Part shown: piece by piece, positions 34,225 to 43,695 of the stretch
Position numbering within the stretch: the stretch's first letter is position 1
How the letters are laid out: each line of letters begins with the position of its first letter
Translations under genes and position numbers: made by a program
Assembly: GCA_028714615.1 (NCBI GenBank)
Contig: JAQTMA010000002.1
Span: 1 to 64,000 of the forward strand
Reading direction: 5' to 3'
Length of the DNA stretch: 64,000 bases
Source of the DNA: Anaerolineaceae bacterium
GTDB lineage: Bacteria; Chloroflexota; Anaerolineae; Anaerolineales; Anaerolineaceae
Notes under the pieces: generated by a model
Told to the model about the DNA's origin: nothing
Databases searched by the model: none
The model's input: the letters and a program-made list of their open reading frames with translations, nothing else

Positions 34225-35118
34225 ATGATTGAAAATGAATTAAGTGTAGTTGGCACAATTAATTTGTCTTCTAAAGGCCGGAACCTATTCCTCCAAGTAC
34301 TCCAGCGCGTTCTTCGGGAACCGAGTGGAGTATTGGGAGCAGCAATTATTCTTTTACTAATCGTTGTCGCCATTCTTGCGCCATATATCTCACCATATGA
34401 TCCAAACGACCAAATAGCCAAGAGGCTTCAGGCACCGAACCCCCAATATATTTTGGGTACTGATGAATTCGGTCGCGATATTCTAAGTAGACTCATCTTC
34501 GGTGCAAGGGTTTCCTTACTCGTCGGAGTCGTTGCCGTGATGATTGCACTCATTATTGGAGGTCCTCTCGGGCTCCTCTCAGGTTATTGGATGGGTACTT
34601 TCGATAGCGTGGTGCAGCGTCTAGTCGACATTATGTTGGCAATTCCGAATATTATCCTACTGATCGCGATTGCCGGTGTCGTAGGTCCGGGGTTAACCAC
34701 AGCGATGATCTCGATTGGAATTGTATATTCTCCGGCTTACACAAGAGTGATCCGAGGACCAACGCTTTCAGTTGTCCACGAACAGTATGTTGAGGCGGCC
34801 CGCGCATGTGGCGTCAAACCACTCAGGATCATGTTTAAACATGTTCTTCCCAATGTCTTAGCCCCGATTATTGTGCAAGCGACACTATCCTTCTCGACGG
34901 CCATTCTTGCAGAGGCCACAATTTCATTCTTGGGTCTTGGGATTCAACCTCCCGATCCATCTTGGGGTGTTATGCTCGCCAATGGGCGAAAATTTTTAGA
35001 ACTTGCCCCTTGGCTGACCATTCTTCCGGGTGCTGCAATCATGATCACAGTCCTTGGTTTTAATCTTCTTGGTGACTCGTTGCGAGATGCACTTGATCCA
35101 AGGCTTCGGCATCGATGA
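34225..35118 (+). CDS. ABC transporter permease, DppC type
   Basis: A 297-residue permease (from the start at 34225) with the DppC signature: an N-terminal helix after REPSGVLGAAIILLLIV, LGTDEFGRDILSRLIFGARVSLLVG, and the EAA loop AARACGVKPLRIMFKHVLPN. It ends in the expected NLLGDSLRDALDPRLR. The frame is open to a GTG at 34174, so the N-terminus is uncertain by 17 residues; neither start has a good Shine-Dalgarno sequence. Confidence 0.92.
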   Translation: MIENELSVVGTINLSSKGRNLFLQVLQRVLREPSGVLGAAIILLLIVVAILAPYISPYDPNDQIAKRLQAPNPQYILGTDEFGRDILSRLIFGARVSLLVGVVAVMIALIIGGPLGLLSGYWMGTFDSVVQRLVDIMLAIPNIILLIAIAGVVGPGLTTAMISIGIVYSPAYTRVIRGPTLSVVHEQYVEAARACGVKPLRIMFKHVLPNVLAPIIVQATLSFSTAILAEATISFLGLGIQPPDPSWGVMLANGRKFLELAPWLTILPGAAIMITVLGFNLLGDSLRDALDPRLRHR

Positions 35119-35205
35119 TTCGGTTTCGAATTTAAGGTTACTATCCTTTAGGCTGATAATTACCCAATAAGCCGAGAAGAGAGAATTAAGAGAGCGAGGA
35201 ATAAC

Positions 35206-36174
35206 TTGCCAACCATTTCACAAGGTCAATTATCAAAAACCAACATGCGGGGGATCTTTGCTATACCACCTACCCCATTTGATCGGTTTGGCGAGATAGA
35301 TGAACAAGGCTTATTAAAATGTACCCAGTTTTGTCTAGAAGCTGGAGTCCACGGACTGGTCATTCCTGTGTGGGCGAGTGAATTCTTCTCTTTGTCAGAT
35401 AGTGAGCGCCTGCGGGTCTCTGAGATTGTTGTTGAAATCACTGCCCATCGAGTGCCAGTGGTGATTGCTGTATCAGGATTAGCATCTTCTCATGCAGCTA
35501 TGTTTTCGCGACATGCGTGTAGGATCGGGGCAGATGCGGTCATCGCATTACCTCCATACTTGCTGAAAGCAGAGCCAGAGGAAATGGTGGAATATTTCCG
35601 CGTGATTTCTGGGGAAGCACAACTTCCGGTTTTTATTCAAAATATGATGCCACCTATGGGAACACAACTTTCAGCACAGTTTATGATTCGCCTCGTTCGG
35701 GAGATTGATGGTATTGAATATATCAAAGAAGAGACTCTACCAGCGGGTCCTACAATCACAAAACTCTTGGAGTATCAGGAACCACGCCTCAAAGGGGTAA
35801 TGGGGGGGCAGGCCGGACGATTCCTGATAGAGGAATATCATCGGGGAGCCTGTGGCACGATGCCAGCTTGCGAAGTCGCTGATGTTGACGTTGCAATATG
35901 GAATGCGCTGGAAGCTGGTGACGATGAACAGGCTCAGTGTATTCGCCGACATCTGCTTCCTCTCCTAAATATGGAAGGAGTTTATGGTCCTCAATTATGG
36001 AAACAGGTGTTGATGCGGCGTGGAATTATTGATTCTGCACAGGTTCGAGGATTTGGCAGTTTTAGCTTGGACCAGCACGATCAATTCGAGTTAGACAAAC
36101 TATTGTCCGATTTGAACCCCTATTTTACAACTGCAAAAATTTGCGATCTCAAAGAAGCTAAGCAGGTGGAGTAG
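35206..36174 (+). CDS. DapA/NAL-family aldolase or dehydratase with unusual active site
   Basis: A 322-residue class I (Schiff-base) TIM-barrel lyase. The lysine is K174 in IEYIKEET. The tyrosine that DapA-family enzymes normally carry in the Y-N motif is replaced: the sequence reads VFIQNMMPP, so Q145-N146. Family members act on 2-keto-3-deoxy acids, keto-deoxyglucarate or sialic acid, or make dihydrodipicolinate. Its place among KDG kinase and KDPG aldolase genes suggests a related keto-deoxy acid. The start is TTG 35206 with GAGG upstream; the ATG at codon 14 is an alternative. Confidence 0.83.
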   Translation: MPTISQGQLSKTNMRGIFAIPPTPFDRFGEIDEQGLLKCTQFCLEAGVHGLVIPVWASEFFSLSDSERLRVSEIVVEITAHRVPVVIAVSGLASSHAAMFSRHACRIGADAVIALPPYLLKAEPEEMVEYFRVISGEAQLPVFIQNMMPPMGTQLSAQFMIRLVREIDGIEYIKEETLPAGPTITKLLEYQEPRLKGVMGGQAGRFLIEEYHRGACGTMPACEVADVDVAIWNALEAGDDEQAQCIRRHLLPLLNMEGVYGPQLWKQVLMRRGIIDSAQVRGFGSFSLDQHDQFELDKLLSDLNPYFTTAKICDLKEAKQVE

Positions 36175-36260
36175 CTTGATTGCCTAGTTTACTGTACAAA
36201 TGGAAAGCGCTTCGGAATTGGGCAATTCGCAAAAACATTGAAAACTATAATCATCGTGAG

Positions 36261-36289
36261 TTGCCAAACGCCCGATTCGTATCTATACG
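36261..36289 (+). promoter_or_regulatory. possible promoter of the IclR gene
   Basis: TTGCCA (36261-36266), a 17-nt spacer and TATACG (36284-36289), about 30 nt before the proposed ATT start of the regulator gene. The sequence TGGAAAGCGCTT at 36201-36212, a little upstream, resembles a LacI/CRE-type half-palindrome. Confidence 0.4.
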
Positions 36290-36319
36290 ATTATTGAATG
36301 TTTGAAAGGAGTGTGAACT

Positions 36320-37120
36320 ATTATTCCCAAGAAAAAAGACGGCCCTAACAGCCGCTATCATGTTCGAGCAGTAGAGCGTTCTTTGGTTCTACTCGAGTTA
36401 TTCATATCGCATGACGAATTGTCTGTGAAAAAAATTAGTGAATTGAGTGAGCTGGATATTAGCACCGCTTTTCGTATGTTGGTGACACTAGAAGCCTACG
36501 GTTTTGTTGAACAAAACCAAAGTACTGGCGAATATCGCCTTGGGGTGACTTGTTTAGAGTTGGGGAGTCGTTTTTTGAAAAACAATGATATTCGCTCTCG
36601 TTCTATGGATGCACTTGAAGCGCTGCGAAATAGATTCGGTGAGACTGTGCACCTGGCAGTATTGGATATTGATGAGGTTGTCTACCTTGAAAAAATGCCA
36701 GGGTTATACCCGATTGGATTTATGTCGTCACGTGTAGGTGGACGTTCTCCGGCGCATTGCACCGGGGTTGGGAAAGTGTTGTTAGCCTTTTTATCAGAAG
36801 AAGAACTGGAGAAATGTTTCTCACAAAAAAGTCTGCAACGTTTCACAACGTCGACAATAACAGAATGGGACGCACTCCTCTTTGAGCTTCGGCATATCCG
36901 AGAGCAAGGTTTTGCCTTGGATCGAGAAGAACACGAAATTGGTGTCACTTGTGTGGCTGTCCCAATATTCAATCATAAAGGAATCGCTGCAGCTATTAGT
37001 GTTTCTGGTCCAGTCGGACGGCTGGAGGAGCATATCAAGAAGAAAAACCTGATAGAGGAATTAAAGCATGCCGCTGACGAGATTTCCACTAATATTGGTG
37101 GAAAACAACTCTTGAATTAA
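36320..37120 (+). CDS. IclR-family transcriptional regulator, probable ATT start
   Basis: A 266-residue IclR-family protein. The N-terminal winged helix begins at YHVRAVERSLVLLELF and includes ISELSELDISTAFRMLVTLEAYGFV; the C-terminal ligand-binding domain has GRSPAHCTGVGKVLLAFL and ISVSGPVGRL. After an in-frame TGA at 36314 there is no ATG, GTG or TTG until 36383, which would cut the first helix of the DNA-binding domain. An ATT at 36320 lies 8 nt after AAGGAG, so I propose ATT initiation (36323 is a second ATT). It probably controls the sugar-acid genes around it in response to a pathway intermediate. Confidence 0.8.
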   Translation: MIPKKKDGPNSRYHVRAVERSLVLLELFISHDELSVKKISELSELDISTAFRMLVTLEAYGFVEQNQSTGEYRLGVTCLELGSRFLKNNDIRSRSMDALEALRNRFGETVHLAVLDIDEVVYLEKMPGLYPIGFMSSRVGGRSPAHCTGVGKVLLAFLSEEELEKCFSQKSLQRFTTSTITEWDALLFELRHIREQGFALDREEHEIGVTCVAVPIFNHKGIAAAISVSGPVGRLEEHIKKKNLIEELKHAADEISTNIGGKQLLN

Positions 37121-37222
37121 CAAATGGAGATCGAAACCAGGTGGAGCAAGGCTGTTGTTTCAATAAGGTTTGATGGGTAACAAATACTCATCGCAAGAGG
37201 CGAGGATTAAAGGAGGAGAGCT

Positions 37223-38206
37223 ATGGCCGATGTTGTAACTTTTGGAGAGACAATGATCCGTTTTGCACCACCTGACTTCGAGCATTTGGAACAAGCCTCG
37301 ACAATGAAAGTCAACGTCGGTGGGTCTGAGCTGACTGTTGCTGCGGGAATATCGAGATTGGGAATTTCTACCGAATGGATTAGCAGGTTGCCCAATAATC
37401 CCCTGGGGCGTATGGCAGTGAACAAAGCCCGGGAGTTTGGGGTGGAGACGAAGCACATCGTACTGACCAATGACGATCGGATGGGCTTGTACTTTGTAGA
37501 ATATGGTGCTTCACCTCGACCGAGTAGTGTTTTATACGATCGCACGAATTCTGCGATTAGTCGGATTCAACCGGGTGAAATCGACTGGAAACAAGCCCTC
37601 AAAAATACCCGATGGTTCCACACCAGTGGGATCACGCCAGCCCTGAGTGATAATGCTGCAGCTGCAACCGCCGAAGGGCTACGAGCGGCCAAGGTAGAAG
37701 GTTGCACAGTTAGTTATGATCTAAATTATCGTGCAAAATTATGGTCCCAGGAAAAAGCGCGTAATGTGCAAGAGCCCTTTATGGAATGCGTCGACATTCT
37801 AATCACGACCGAAGAAGATATTGAGCGCGTTTTCGGAATTAAAGGTATGAACTATAAAGAATCTGCTGCTAAATTGGCTGATCGCTACCACCTCAAAGTA
37901 GTGACAATCACATTGCGAGGGACACCTTCCGTATGGCATAACACATGGAGCTCGTTCGCTTATTCGGATGGGTGCTATTTTGAGGATATGACCTATGAAA
38001 TCGAAGTTGTGGACCGGCTCGGTGGGGGAGATAATTATTCCGCAGGGTTTATCTACGGTTACATGACGAAAGGAATCGAGTGGGCTGTACGTTTCGGAAA
38101 CGCATTCACGGCGCTAAAGCACACATCTTGGAGTGACTTTAACTGGTCGACTCTAGAAGAAACAGAAGCCTTGCTCAAAGGTGCAAATCTGAGAATTACT
38201 CGTTGA
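37223..38206 (+). CDS. 2-keto-3-deoxygluconate/galactonate kinase (PfkB family)
   Basis: A 327-residue ribokinase/PfkB-family sugar kinase. The N-terminus VVTFGETMIRFAP and the GGSELTVAAGISRLG block are typical of KDG kinases; the C-terminal anion-hole/catalytic motif is DRLGGGDNYSAGF (D270 as the base). It would phosphorylate 2-keto-3-deoxy-aldonate to the 6-phosphate for the aldolase encoded 10 nt downstream. GGAGGAGAGC precedes the start. Confidence 0.9.
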   Translation: MADVVTFGETMIRFAPPDFEHLEQASTMKVNVGGSELTVAAGISRLGISTEWISRLPNNPLGRMAVNKAREFGVETKHIVLTNDDRMGLYFVEYGASPRPSSVLYDRTNSAISRIQPGEIDWKQALKNTRWFHTSGITPALSDNAAAATAEGLRAAKVEGCTVSYDLNYRAKLWSQEKARNVQEPFMECVDILITTEEDIERVFGIKGMNYKESAAKLADRYHLKVVTITLRGTPSVWHNTWSSFAYSDGCYFEDMTYEIEVVDRLGGGDNYSAGFIYGYMTKGIEWAVRFGNAFTALKHTSWSDFNWSTLEETEALLKGANLRITR

Positions 38207-38216
38207 GGAGACGATC

Positions 38217-38879
38217 ATGCAAAAAGATCAACAAATTAAAACCATTGAAACAGCAGGTTTGATTGCCATTGTCCGATTTAATCGTTCGGAAGAAATCATA
38301 AAAGTCGTACGGGCGATTAATGAGGGCGGGGTTAAAGTAATTGAAATTACAATGACAACACCGAATGCTCTCAACCTCATCGAAGCTGCATCACAGGAGC
38401 TGAATCAGCAAGTTCTATTAGGCGCTGGAACAGTGCTCGATCCGGAGACCGCACGAGCTGCTATTATAGCTGGGGCCGAGTTTATTGTTGCCCCAACACT
38501 CAACGTGCAAGTAATCGAAGTGTGTCATCGCTACAATAAAGTGGTCATCCCTGGAGCGTTTACGCCAACTGAAATTCTAACCGCCTGGGAATATGGAGCG
38601 GACTTTGTAAAACTATTTCCGGCGGAGCTGGGTGGGCCAGCCTTAATTAAATCGATTCTTGCCCCTCTACCGCAGATCAAGTTGATCCCTGTTGGCGGAG
38701 TCTCTCTAAACAATATAAAGGATTACTTTCATGCAGGAGCTGCCGCCGTTGCTGTCGGAAGCAAACTGGTTGATAAGAAGGCTGTCTCCGAACAGCGTTT
38801 CGCCGATTTAACAGAGTTGGCACGTCAATACGTCGCGGCGGTTGGATTGAGGCATCCATCCATTATGCTAGAGGCATAG
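38217..38879 (+). CDS. eda: KDPG/KDPGal aldolase
   Basis: A 220-residue class I aldolase of the Eda family. It has the opening GLIAIVRF, the catalytic glutamate in VIEITMTTPNA, LGAGTVLDPE, and the Schiff-base lysine in DFVKLFPAELGG. It cleaves 2-keto-3-deoxy-6-phospho-aldonate to pyruvate and glyceraldehyde 3-phosphate, the last step of an Entner-Doudoroff or DeLey-Doudoroff branch. GAGGAG precedes the ATG, and the stop abuts the next start. Confidence 0.94.
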   Translation: MQKDQQIKTIETAGLIAIVRFNRSEEIIKVVRAINEGGVKVIEITMTTPNALNLIEAASQELNQQVLLGAGTVLDPETARAAIIAGAEFIVAPTLNVQVIEVCHRYNKVVIPGAFTPTEILTAWEYGADFVKLFPAELGGPALIKSILAPLPQIKLIPVGGVSLNNIKDYFHAGAAAVAVGSKLVDKKAVSEQRFADLTELARQYVAAVGLRHPSIMLEA

Positions 38880-39191
38880 ATGATAGAGCGGCATGTCTCC
38901 TTTCAGGTTCTCGTGGGCAATGAGGTGGATTTCGAAAATTTCATCGAAGCAGCCTACGCTCCGGCGATGGAACGTCAACCAGGATTTCGGGGATTGAGTT
39001 TGCTGAAGCAAGAGGACGCAACAGATACTTATCAGATGGTTATTCGATTTGAACAGAGTGAAGATGCCGCAAATTGGCGTGCCAGTGAAGAACACAAATT
39101 ATTATCTCCTCAGCTCAAAGCGTTCCATTCCGGATCTGATCTTACGGTGTATACAGTAATTAGTTCTCGGGGAGAATTGGCAATAATCTAG
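38880..39191 (+). CDS. antibiotic biosynthesis monooxygenase-like (ABM) protein
   Basis: A 103-residue dimeric alpha/beta-barrel type protein: SFQVLVGNEVDFENFIEAA, RQPGFRGLSLLKQED and a C-terminal helix with FEQSEDAANWRASEEH fit the ABM/YgiN fold. These small proteins include monooxygenases, heme-degrading enzymes and isomerases. The ATG follows the eda stop directly, so it is co-translated with the aldolase. Its role in the pathway is unknown. Confidence 0.75.
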   Translation: MIERHVSFQVLVGNEVDFENFIEAAYAPAMERQPGFRGLSLLKQEDATDTYQMVIRFEQSEDAANWRASEEHKLLSPQLKAFHSGSDLTVYTVISSRGELAII

Positions 39192-39208
39192 AAAGGCAAG
39201 GGAGAAGC

Positions 39209-40135
39209 ATGAATACTAAAACAATCATCCGGGAAGGATTCATTCCATTTAGACAATACAAACTTTGGTATCGGAGCATTGCCACAGACGTTGTGGAGAC
39301 AAAACTACCGATATTGTGTCTCCATGGAGGACCAGGGATTCCTTCAGATTATTTGGAACCTCTGGAAGGCATGGCAGAGAATGGACATCAGGTCATCCGA
39401 TTTGACCAACTTGGATGCGGAAATTCGGATCAACCTAACAACCCGTCGATGTGGAAAATTCCGCTCTTTGTAGAGCAGGTTGCTACGGTACGTCAGTTTT
39501 TGAATCTCGACGAGATCCATTTGCTCGGACAGTCTTGGGGCGGTATGCTGGCAATGGAATATACCCTAACTCAGCCTGCTGGACTTGCCAGCCTCATTCT
39601 TGCTAGTTCTTTAGCTAGCATACCTCAATGGATGAAAGAAGCGAATCGACTACGAAATGAATTGCCCATTGGAATTCAGAGGACGCTTGAACAACACGAA
39701 AGTGAAGGGACAACCACCTCGCTTGCTTACCAGGATGCAATGCTTGTCTACTATCATCGCCATATTTGTCGCTTGAATCCCTGGCCTGACTGCGTTGAGC
39801 GTGCATTTGCAAAACTTTCAAAGAATCCCGAGGTCTACAATACTATGTGGGGACCGAGCGAGTTTTACGCAAGTGGCACACTGAGAAAGTGGGATATCAC
39901 TAGCCGTTTGGGTGAGATTCGTGTTCCTACCCTTGTGACCTCCGGGCGTTACGACGAGGCGACTCCGGAGGTAGCACAAACCTTAACCCAAGGAATCCCT
40001 GGATCAGTTGGAATAGTGCTGGAAGATGGATCGCATTTCGTTCATGTCGAAAAACCAAAACAATACCTGGATATACTAAACAATTTTATAGCGGGTGTGG
40101 AAAGCCAACGATTATTGTCAATGCGAGCTCAATGA
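39209..40135 (+). CDS. alpha/beta hydrolase, proline iminopeptidase-like
   Basis: A 308-residue alpha/beta-hydrolase. It has the oxyanion motif HGGPG, the nucleophile elbow GQSWGG, the Asp in SGRYDEATPE and the His in DGSHFVHVE. HGGPG with GQSWGG is the pattern of proline iminopeptidases (S33). In this cluster it may release an amino acid from a peptide- or amino-acid-linked substrate brought in by the Dpp-type transporter, which is inference. Confidence 0.85.
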   Translation: MNTKTIIREGFIPFRQYKLWYRSIATDVVETKLPILCLHGGPGIPSDYLEPLEGMAENGHQVIRFDQLGCGNSDQPNNPSMWKIPLFVEQVATVRQFLNLDEIHLLGQSWGGMLAMEYTLTQPAGLASLILASSLASIPQWMKEANRLRNELPIGIQRTLEQHESEGTTTSLAYQDAMLVYYHRHICRLNPWPDCVERAFAKLSKNPEVYNTMWGPSEFYASGTLRKWDITSRLGEIRVPTLVTSGRYDEATPEVAQTLTQGIPGSVGIVLEDGSHFVHVEKPKQYLDILNNFIAGVESQRLLSMRAQ

Positions 40136-40468
40136 GCGCAGCTAATTGAAGAGGAAGTTCTCAGTTACGACGCGACTGCCGAATTGATAATCACTGCGAA
40201 TTTGACATAATGCTCTTTTGACTACCCATGCGAAACCTGTAGGGTGGAAATCCCAATACCGATTTGCCCCCCAGAAATATGCAGAAGTTCGATTCCGCAT
40301 CCCTTTGAAGTGCCAGATATGGAGCGTTGGCTCAATTCACCGGCAAAGTGGATTTATAGAGAGATATATATCGGTGAACCATAAGAATAATCGTATTGTG
40401 GATTTTTGAAACGGGAACGGGTGAATCTTCTCATCCTGCATTATCCTGCCCTGTAGAGGTGAATCCCA
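40136..40468. other. intergenic gap, nothing recognised
   Basis: A 333-bp gap between two plus-strand genes. The only ORF (40218-40409) has no plausible start context or protein features. No clear promoter or hairpin was seen. Confidence 0.5.
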
Positions 40469-41458
40469 ATGGGTGTGTTGCTTGAAGTAATAAACCTAAC
40501 AACTGAGTTTCATACTCAAGACGGCATTGTGCATGCTGTTAATGGTGTATCTTTTAGCGTGAACGAAGGGGAAACTTTGGGACTTGTTGGGGAATCTGGT
40601 TGTGGAAAAAGTGTGTCTGTACTATCGGTCATTCGTTTGATTCCCCAACCTTTAGGAAAAATCGTACAAGGGCAAATTCTATTTCAGGGAAGCGACCTGC
40701 TCCAGGCAAACGAAGAAGAGATGCGTTCTGTACGAGGCAACAAGATTGCCATGGTCTTTCAGGATCCAATGACCTCGCTAAATCCAGTACTTACGATTGG
40801 CACTCAAATGGGTGAGACATTAGAACTGCATCTGGGAATGACGAAGCGCCATGCTCGTAAGCGGTCGATTGAGTTGTTGAAGATGGTTGGGATACCCGAC
40901 GCAGAAAGCCACTTAGGTGATTATCCTCATCAGTTTTCTGGTGGAATGCGGCAGCGTGTGATGATCGCCATGGCAGTATCATGCTCGCCTCGATTGCTTA
41001 TTGCTGACGAGCCTACAACTGCTTTGGATGTTACGATCCAGGCTCAAATCCTCGATATTGTCAAACAATTAAAACGAGAATTAGGAACGGCAATTATCTG
41101 GATTACACACGACCTGGGAGTGATTGCAGGTCTTGCCGATCGCATTAATGTAATGTATGCCGGTTTTGTAATTGAGAGTGCACCGGTAAAAAGAGTTTTT
41201 GCTACTCCCTCTCATCCTTATACATTGGGCCTATTAGGCTCAATTCCTCGATTGGACGCTGCGAACAAATCTACATTGACACCGATTGAAGGGGTAACGC
41301 CAGATCTACTTCTCATGCCTAAAGGGTGTCCATTCAATAATCGATGTAGATTCCGCACGGACCGCTGTTTACTGGAAAACCCTCCGCTAGAGTCAATTTC
41401 ATTGCACCATTTAGTGGCATGTTGGAACTGGCAGAATGTTCAAAATCAACGCGCCTGA
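40469..41458 (+). CDS. ABC transporter ATP-binding protein, DppD type
   Basis: A 329-residue ATPase: Walker [14 protein letters not shown]-loop [10 protein letters not shown], signature [14 protein letters not shown], Walker [13 protein letters not shown] and the C-terminal oligopeptide-transporter extension with four cysteines ([10 protein letters not shown]...DRC...ACW), where DppD/OppD family proteins often bind an iron-sulfur cluster. It energises the permease pair encoded upstream. Confidence 0.95.
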   Translation: MGVLLEVINLTTEFHTQDGIVHAVNGVSFSVNEGETLGLVGESGCGKSVSVLSVIRLIPQPLGKIVQGQILFQGSDLLQANEEEMRSVRGNKIAMVFQDPMTSLNPVLTIGTQMGETLELHLGMTKRHARKRSIELLKMVGIPDAESHLGDYPHQFSGGMRQRVMIAMAVSCSPRLLIADEPTTALDVTIQAQILDIVKQLKRELGTAIIWITHDLGVIAGLADRINVMYAGFVIESAPVKRVFATPSHPYTLGLLGSIPRLDAANKSTLTPIEGVTPDLLLMPKGCPFNNRCRFRTDRCLLENPPLESISLHHLVACWNWQNVQNQRA

Positions 41459-41561
41459 TCTTTTCCAATCGAGAATGGTTATATGACACCCTCTGCGCGA
41501 CAACTTAAAATTTCTCAGTCCCTTTTGAACTGTTTTACTCAATGAGTAGAGGAATTATCAA

Positions 41562-42548
41562 ATGGAAAATAGTTCCGATCATTCACTTATCCAGGTTCGA
41601 GGTTTAAAGAAGTACTTCCCGATCAGACATGGCATTATTTTTCAATCCAAAGCTGCTGATGTTAAGGCTGTCGACGGCCTTGATTTTTGTATTGAACAAG
41701 GTGAAACCTTAGGATTGGTTGGTGAGTCGGGTTGTGGAAAATCAACCACTGGTCGCACAATATTGCAATTGCATCGTCCCACCTCTGGTGATGTTCTATT
41801 CAAAGGTCAGAGTCTAGTCAGTATCCAGGGGGAAGAGTTACGCAAACTTCGCAGGAACATGCAGATAATATTCCAGGATCCCTACGCTTCACTAAATCCT
41901 CGCATGATGGTTGGCGACATCGTAGGCGAGCCATTGGAAGTACACAATCTTATTCAAGGGGAAGAAAAGCGAGAGCGGATCCAAGAATTGTTTCAAATTG
42001 TCGGTTTGAATCCCAATTTCATTTATCGTTTTCCCCATGAGTTTTCGGGTGGGCAGCGTCAACGTGTCGGGATAGCTCGGGCGCTGGCTGTGAATCCCGA
42101 TTTTATCGTCTGTGATGAACCGATTAGCGCCCTGGATGTTTCAATTCAAGCTCAGATCATCAATCTATTAGAAGAGCTTCAACAGAAATATCATCTTACA
42201 TACTTATTTATCGCTCATGATCTTTCTGTTGTCAGGCATATCTCAGATCGGATTGCGGTCATGTATCTCGGCAAGATTGTCGAGCTCACGGATCGTAACG
42301 GTTTGTACGATAATCCCCTTCATCCGTACACCAAAGCATTGCTTTCTGCAGTCCCGATTCCGGATCCAATCGTCGAAGAAAAACGAGTACGCATAGTTTT
42401 GGTAGGTGATGTGCCCAGCCCGGTAAATCCTCCAGACGGTTGCCATTTCCATACTCGCTGTCCACTGGCAATTAAGGTATGTAAAGAGGTAGAACCCGCA
42501 TACCGCGACGTAGGGGACCATCACTGGGTCAGCTGCCATCTTGCTTGA
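41562..42548 (+). CDS. ABC transporter ATP-binding protein, DppF type
   Basis: A 328-residue partner ATPase: Walker [14 protein letters not shown]-loop FQDPYASLNPRM, signature FSGGQRQRVGIARAL, Walker B VCDEPISALD and the C-terminal GCHFHTRCPLA...CKEV block. The N-terminal LKKYFPI is typical of OppF/DppF. With DppD it forms the nucleotide-binding pair of the importer. Confidence 0.95.
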   Translation: MENSSDHSLIQVRGLKKYFPIRHGIIFQSKAADVKAVDGLDFCIEQGETLGLVGESGCGKSTTGRTILQLHRPTSGDVLFKGQSLVSIQGEELRKLRRNMQIIFQDPYASLNPRMMVGDIVGEPLEVHNLIQGEEKRERIQELFQIVGLNPNFIYRFPHEFSGGQRQRVGIARALAVNPDFIVCDEPISALDVSIQAQIINLLEELQQKYHLTYLFIAHDLSVVRHISDRIAVMYLGKIVELTDRNGLYDNPLHPYTKALLSAVPIPDPIVEEKRVRIVLVGDVPSPVNPPDGCHFHTRCPLAIKVCKEVEPAYRDVGDHHWVSCHLA

Positions 42549-42932
42549 GTTTTGCGGTAATTCGCCGAAGTCTACGTCATATATACCATTTTTGAATTTG
42601 AAGGATCTACGGAATGAATGGCACAAGCTTATCTTAGTGTTGTATAAAGACTTTGCTATCATTCCAACCGTTGGAATGACAATGGTCGTTTAACTTCAGG
42701 TTCGGATTATCAACCCCATAATCTCATTAACCGGCAATTACTTCAACTGCGCCGCCGTCCTCGTTTACTAAACGATCGGGATTACAATTTTTTCACCATG
42801 CGAGAGTGAGAGCCGTTCAGTTTCGATTCGATATTCGCTTTACGTTATAGCGCATTCCGATGAAATCGGCCACCGATTCCGATTGATGTCGACCACCCGT
42901 GAGCGAAGCAGAACTGGTAAGACGATTATAAA

Positions 42933-43682
42933 TCAGGTGGCCGACATAGATAGAGGAGAACGGAGACGTCTTTGAGAATCTCCGGTTAAAGGGAGGCGAT
43001 AGGCATTGTTGACCAGCCTATCGAGGATGGCATCGGCAAGGGTAGGATCAGGAATGCGCTCGTGATAAGCCTCGACGGGGACCTGGGTGATCACCATCGT
43101 AGAAGAATGGCCATAGCGATCATCGAGGATATCGAGCAGGTCTTGCGATTGAGCGAGAGATAAAGCATCGCGCATCCAGTCGTCAAAGATAATCAAATCA
43201 AACTGGGTCAGGGCTGCCAGCAGCTTGGGGTAAGAACCATCGGCATGGGTCAACCTCAAATCCTGAAGGAAACGGGGCGTTCTGAAATAGCGCACGGAGA
43301 AGTTGTTCCGACAGGCTGCATGGCCCATCGCACAGCCGAGAAAAGTTTTCCCAGCTCCGGTCGGGCCCGAGATAATCAAATTCAAATGGTTGGTAATCCA
43401 GGCGCCATGGGATAACTCCAAGACCTGATGACGGTCAACTCCACGGGCGGGAGAGAAGTCAAAATCTTCCAGGGTCGCCACCGTGTGAAAATGGGCTTTT
43501 TTCAAGTAACGGCCCAAGCGGCCATTATCACGCTGGAGAACTTCCAGATCGACCAGGATCGAAAGCCGCTCTTCAAAAGATAGTTCCGCAAATTTAGGAT
43601 TGGTGATTTGTTCCTCAATTCCTTTGCGAAAAGCGGGTAAGCGCAGCAGCGTCAATTTGTCCATGAGAGGTTGTAACAACAT
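42933..43682 (-). CDS. istB: IS21 IstB ATPase
   Basis: A 249-residue AAA+ helper of IS21-type transposition: Walker A SGPTGAGKTFLGCAMGHAA (about residue 108), Walker B DLIIFDDWM, and a C-terminal arginine-rich sensor region. The N-terminal LPAFRKGIEEQ segment is typical. It marks and bends the target DNA and stimulates IstA. It starts 13 nt after the istA stop. Confidence 0.95.
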   Translation of the reverse strand: MLLQPLMDKLTLLRLPAFRKGIEEQITNPKFAELSFEERLSILVDLEVLQRDNGRLGRYLKKAHFHTVATLEDFDFSPARGVDRHQVLELSHGAWITNHLNLIISGPTGAGKTFLGCAMGHAACRNNFSVRYFRTPRFLQDLRLTHADGSYPKLLAALTQFDLIIFDDWMRDALSLAQSQDLLDILDDRYGHSSTMVITQVPVEAYHERIPDPTLADAILDRLVNNAYRLPLTGDSQRRLRSPLSMSAT

Positions 43683-43695
43683 CTTGAGTTTTCCT

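Noticed and set aside
36201..36216. TGGAAAGCGCTTCGGA resembling a LacI/CRE-type operator
   Set aside because: Only part of the palindrome is kept and no LacI-family regulator is encoded in the window; noted only as a possibility.
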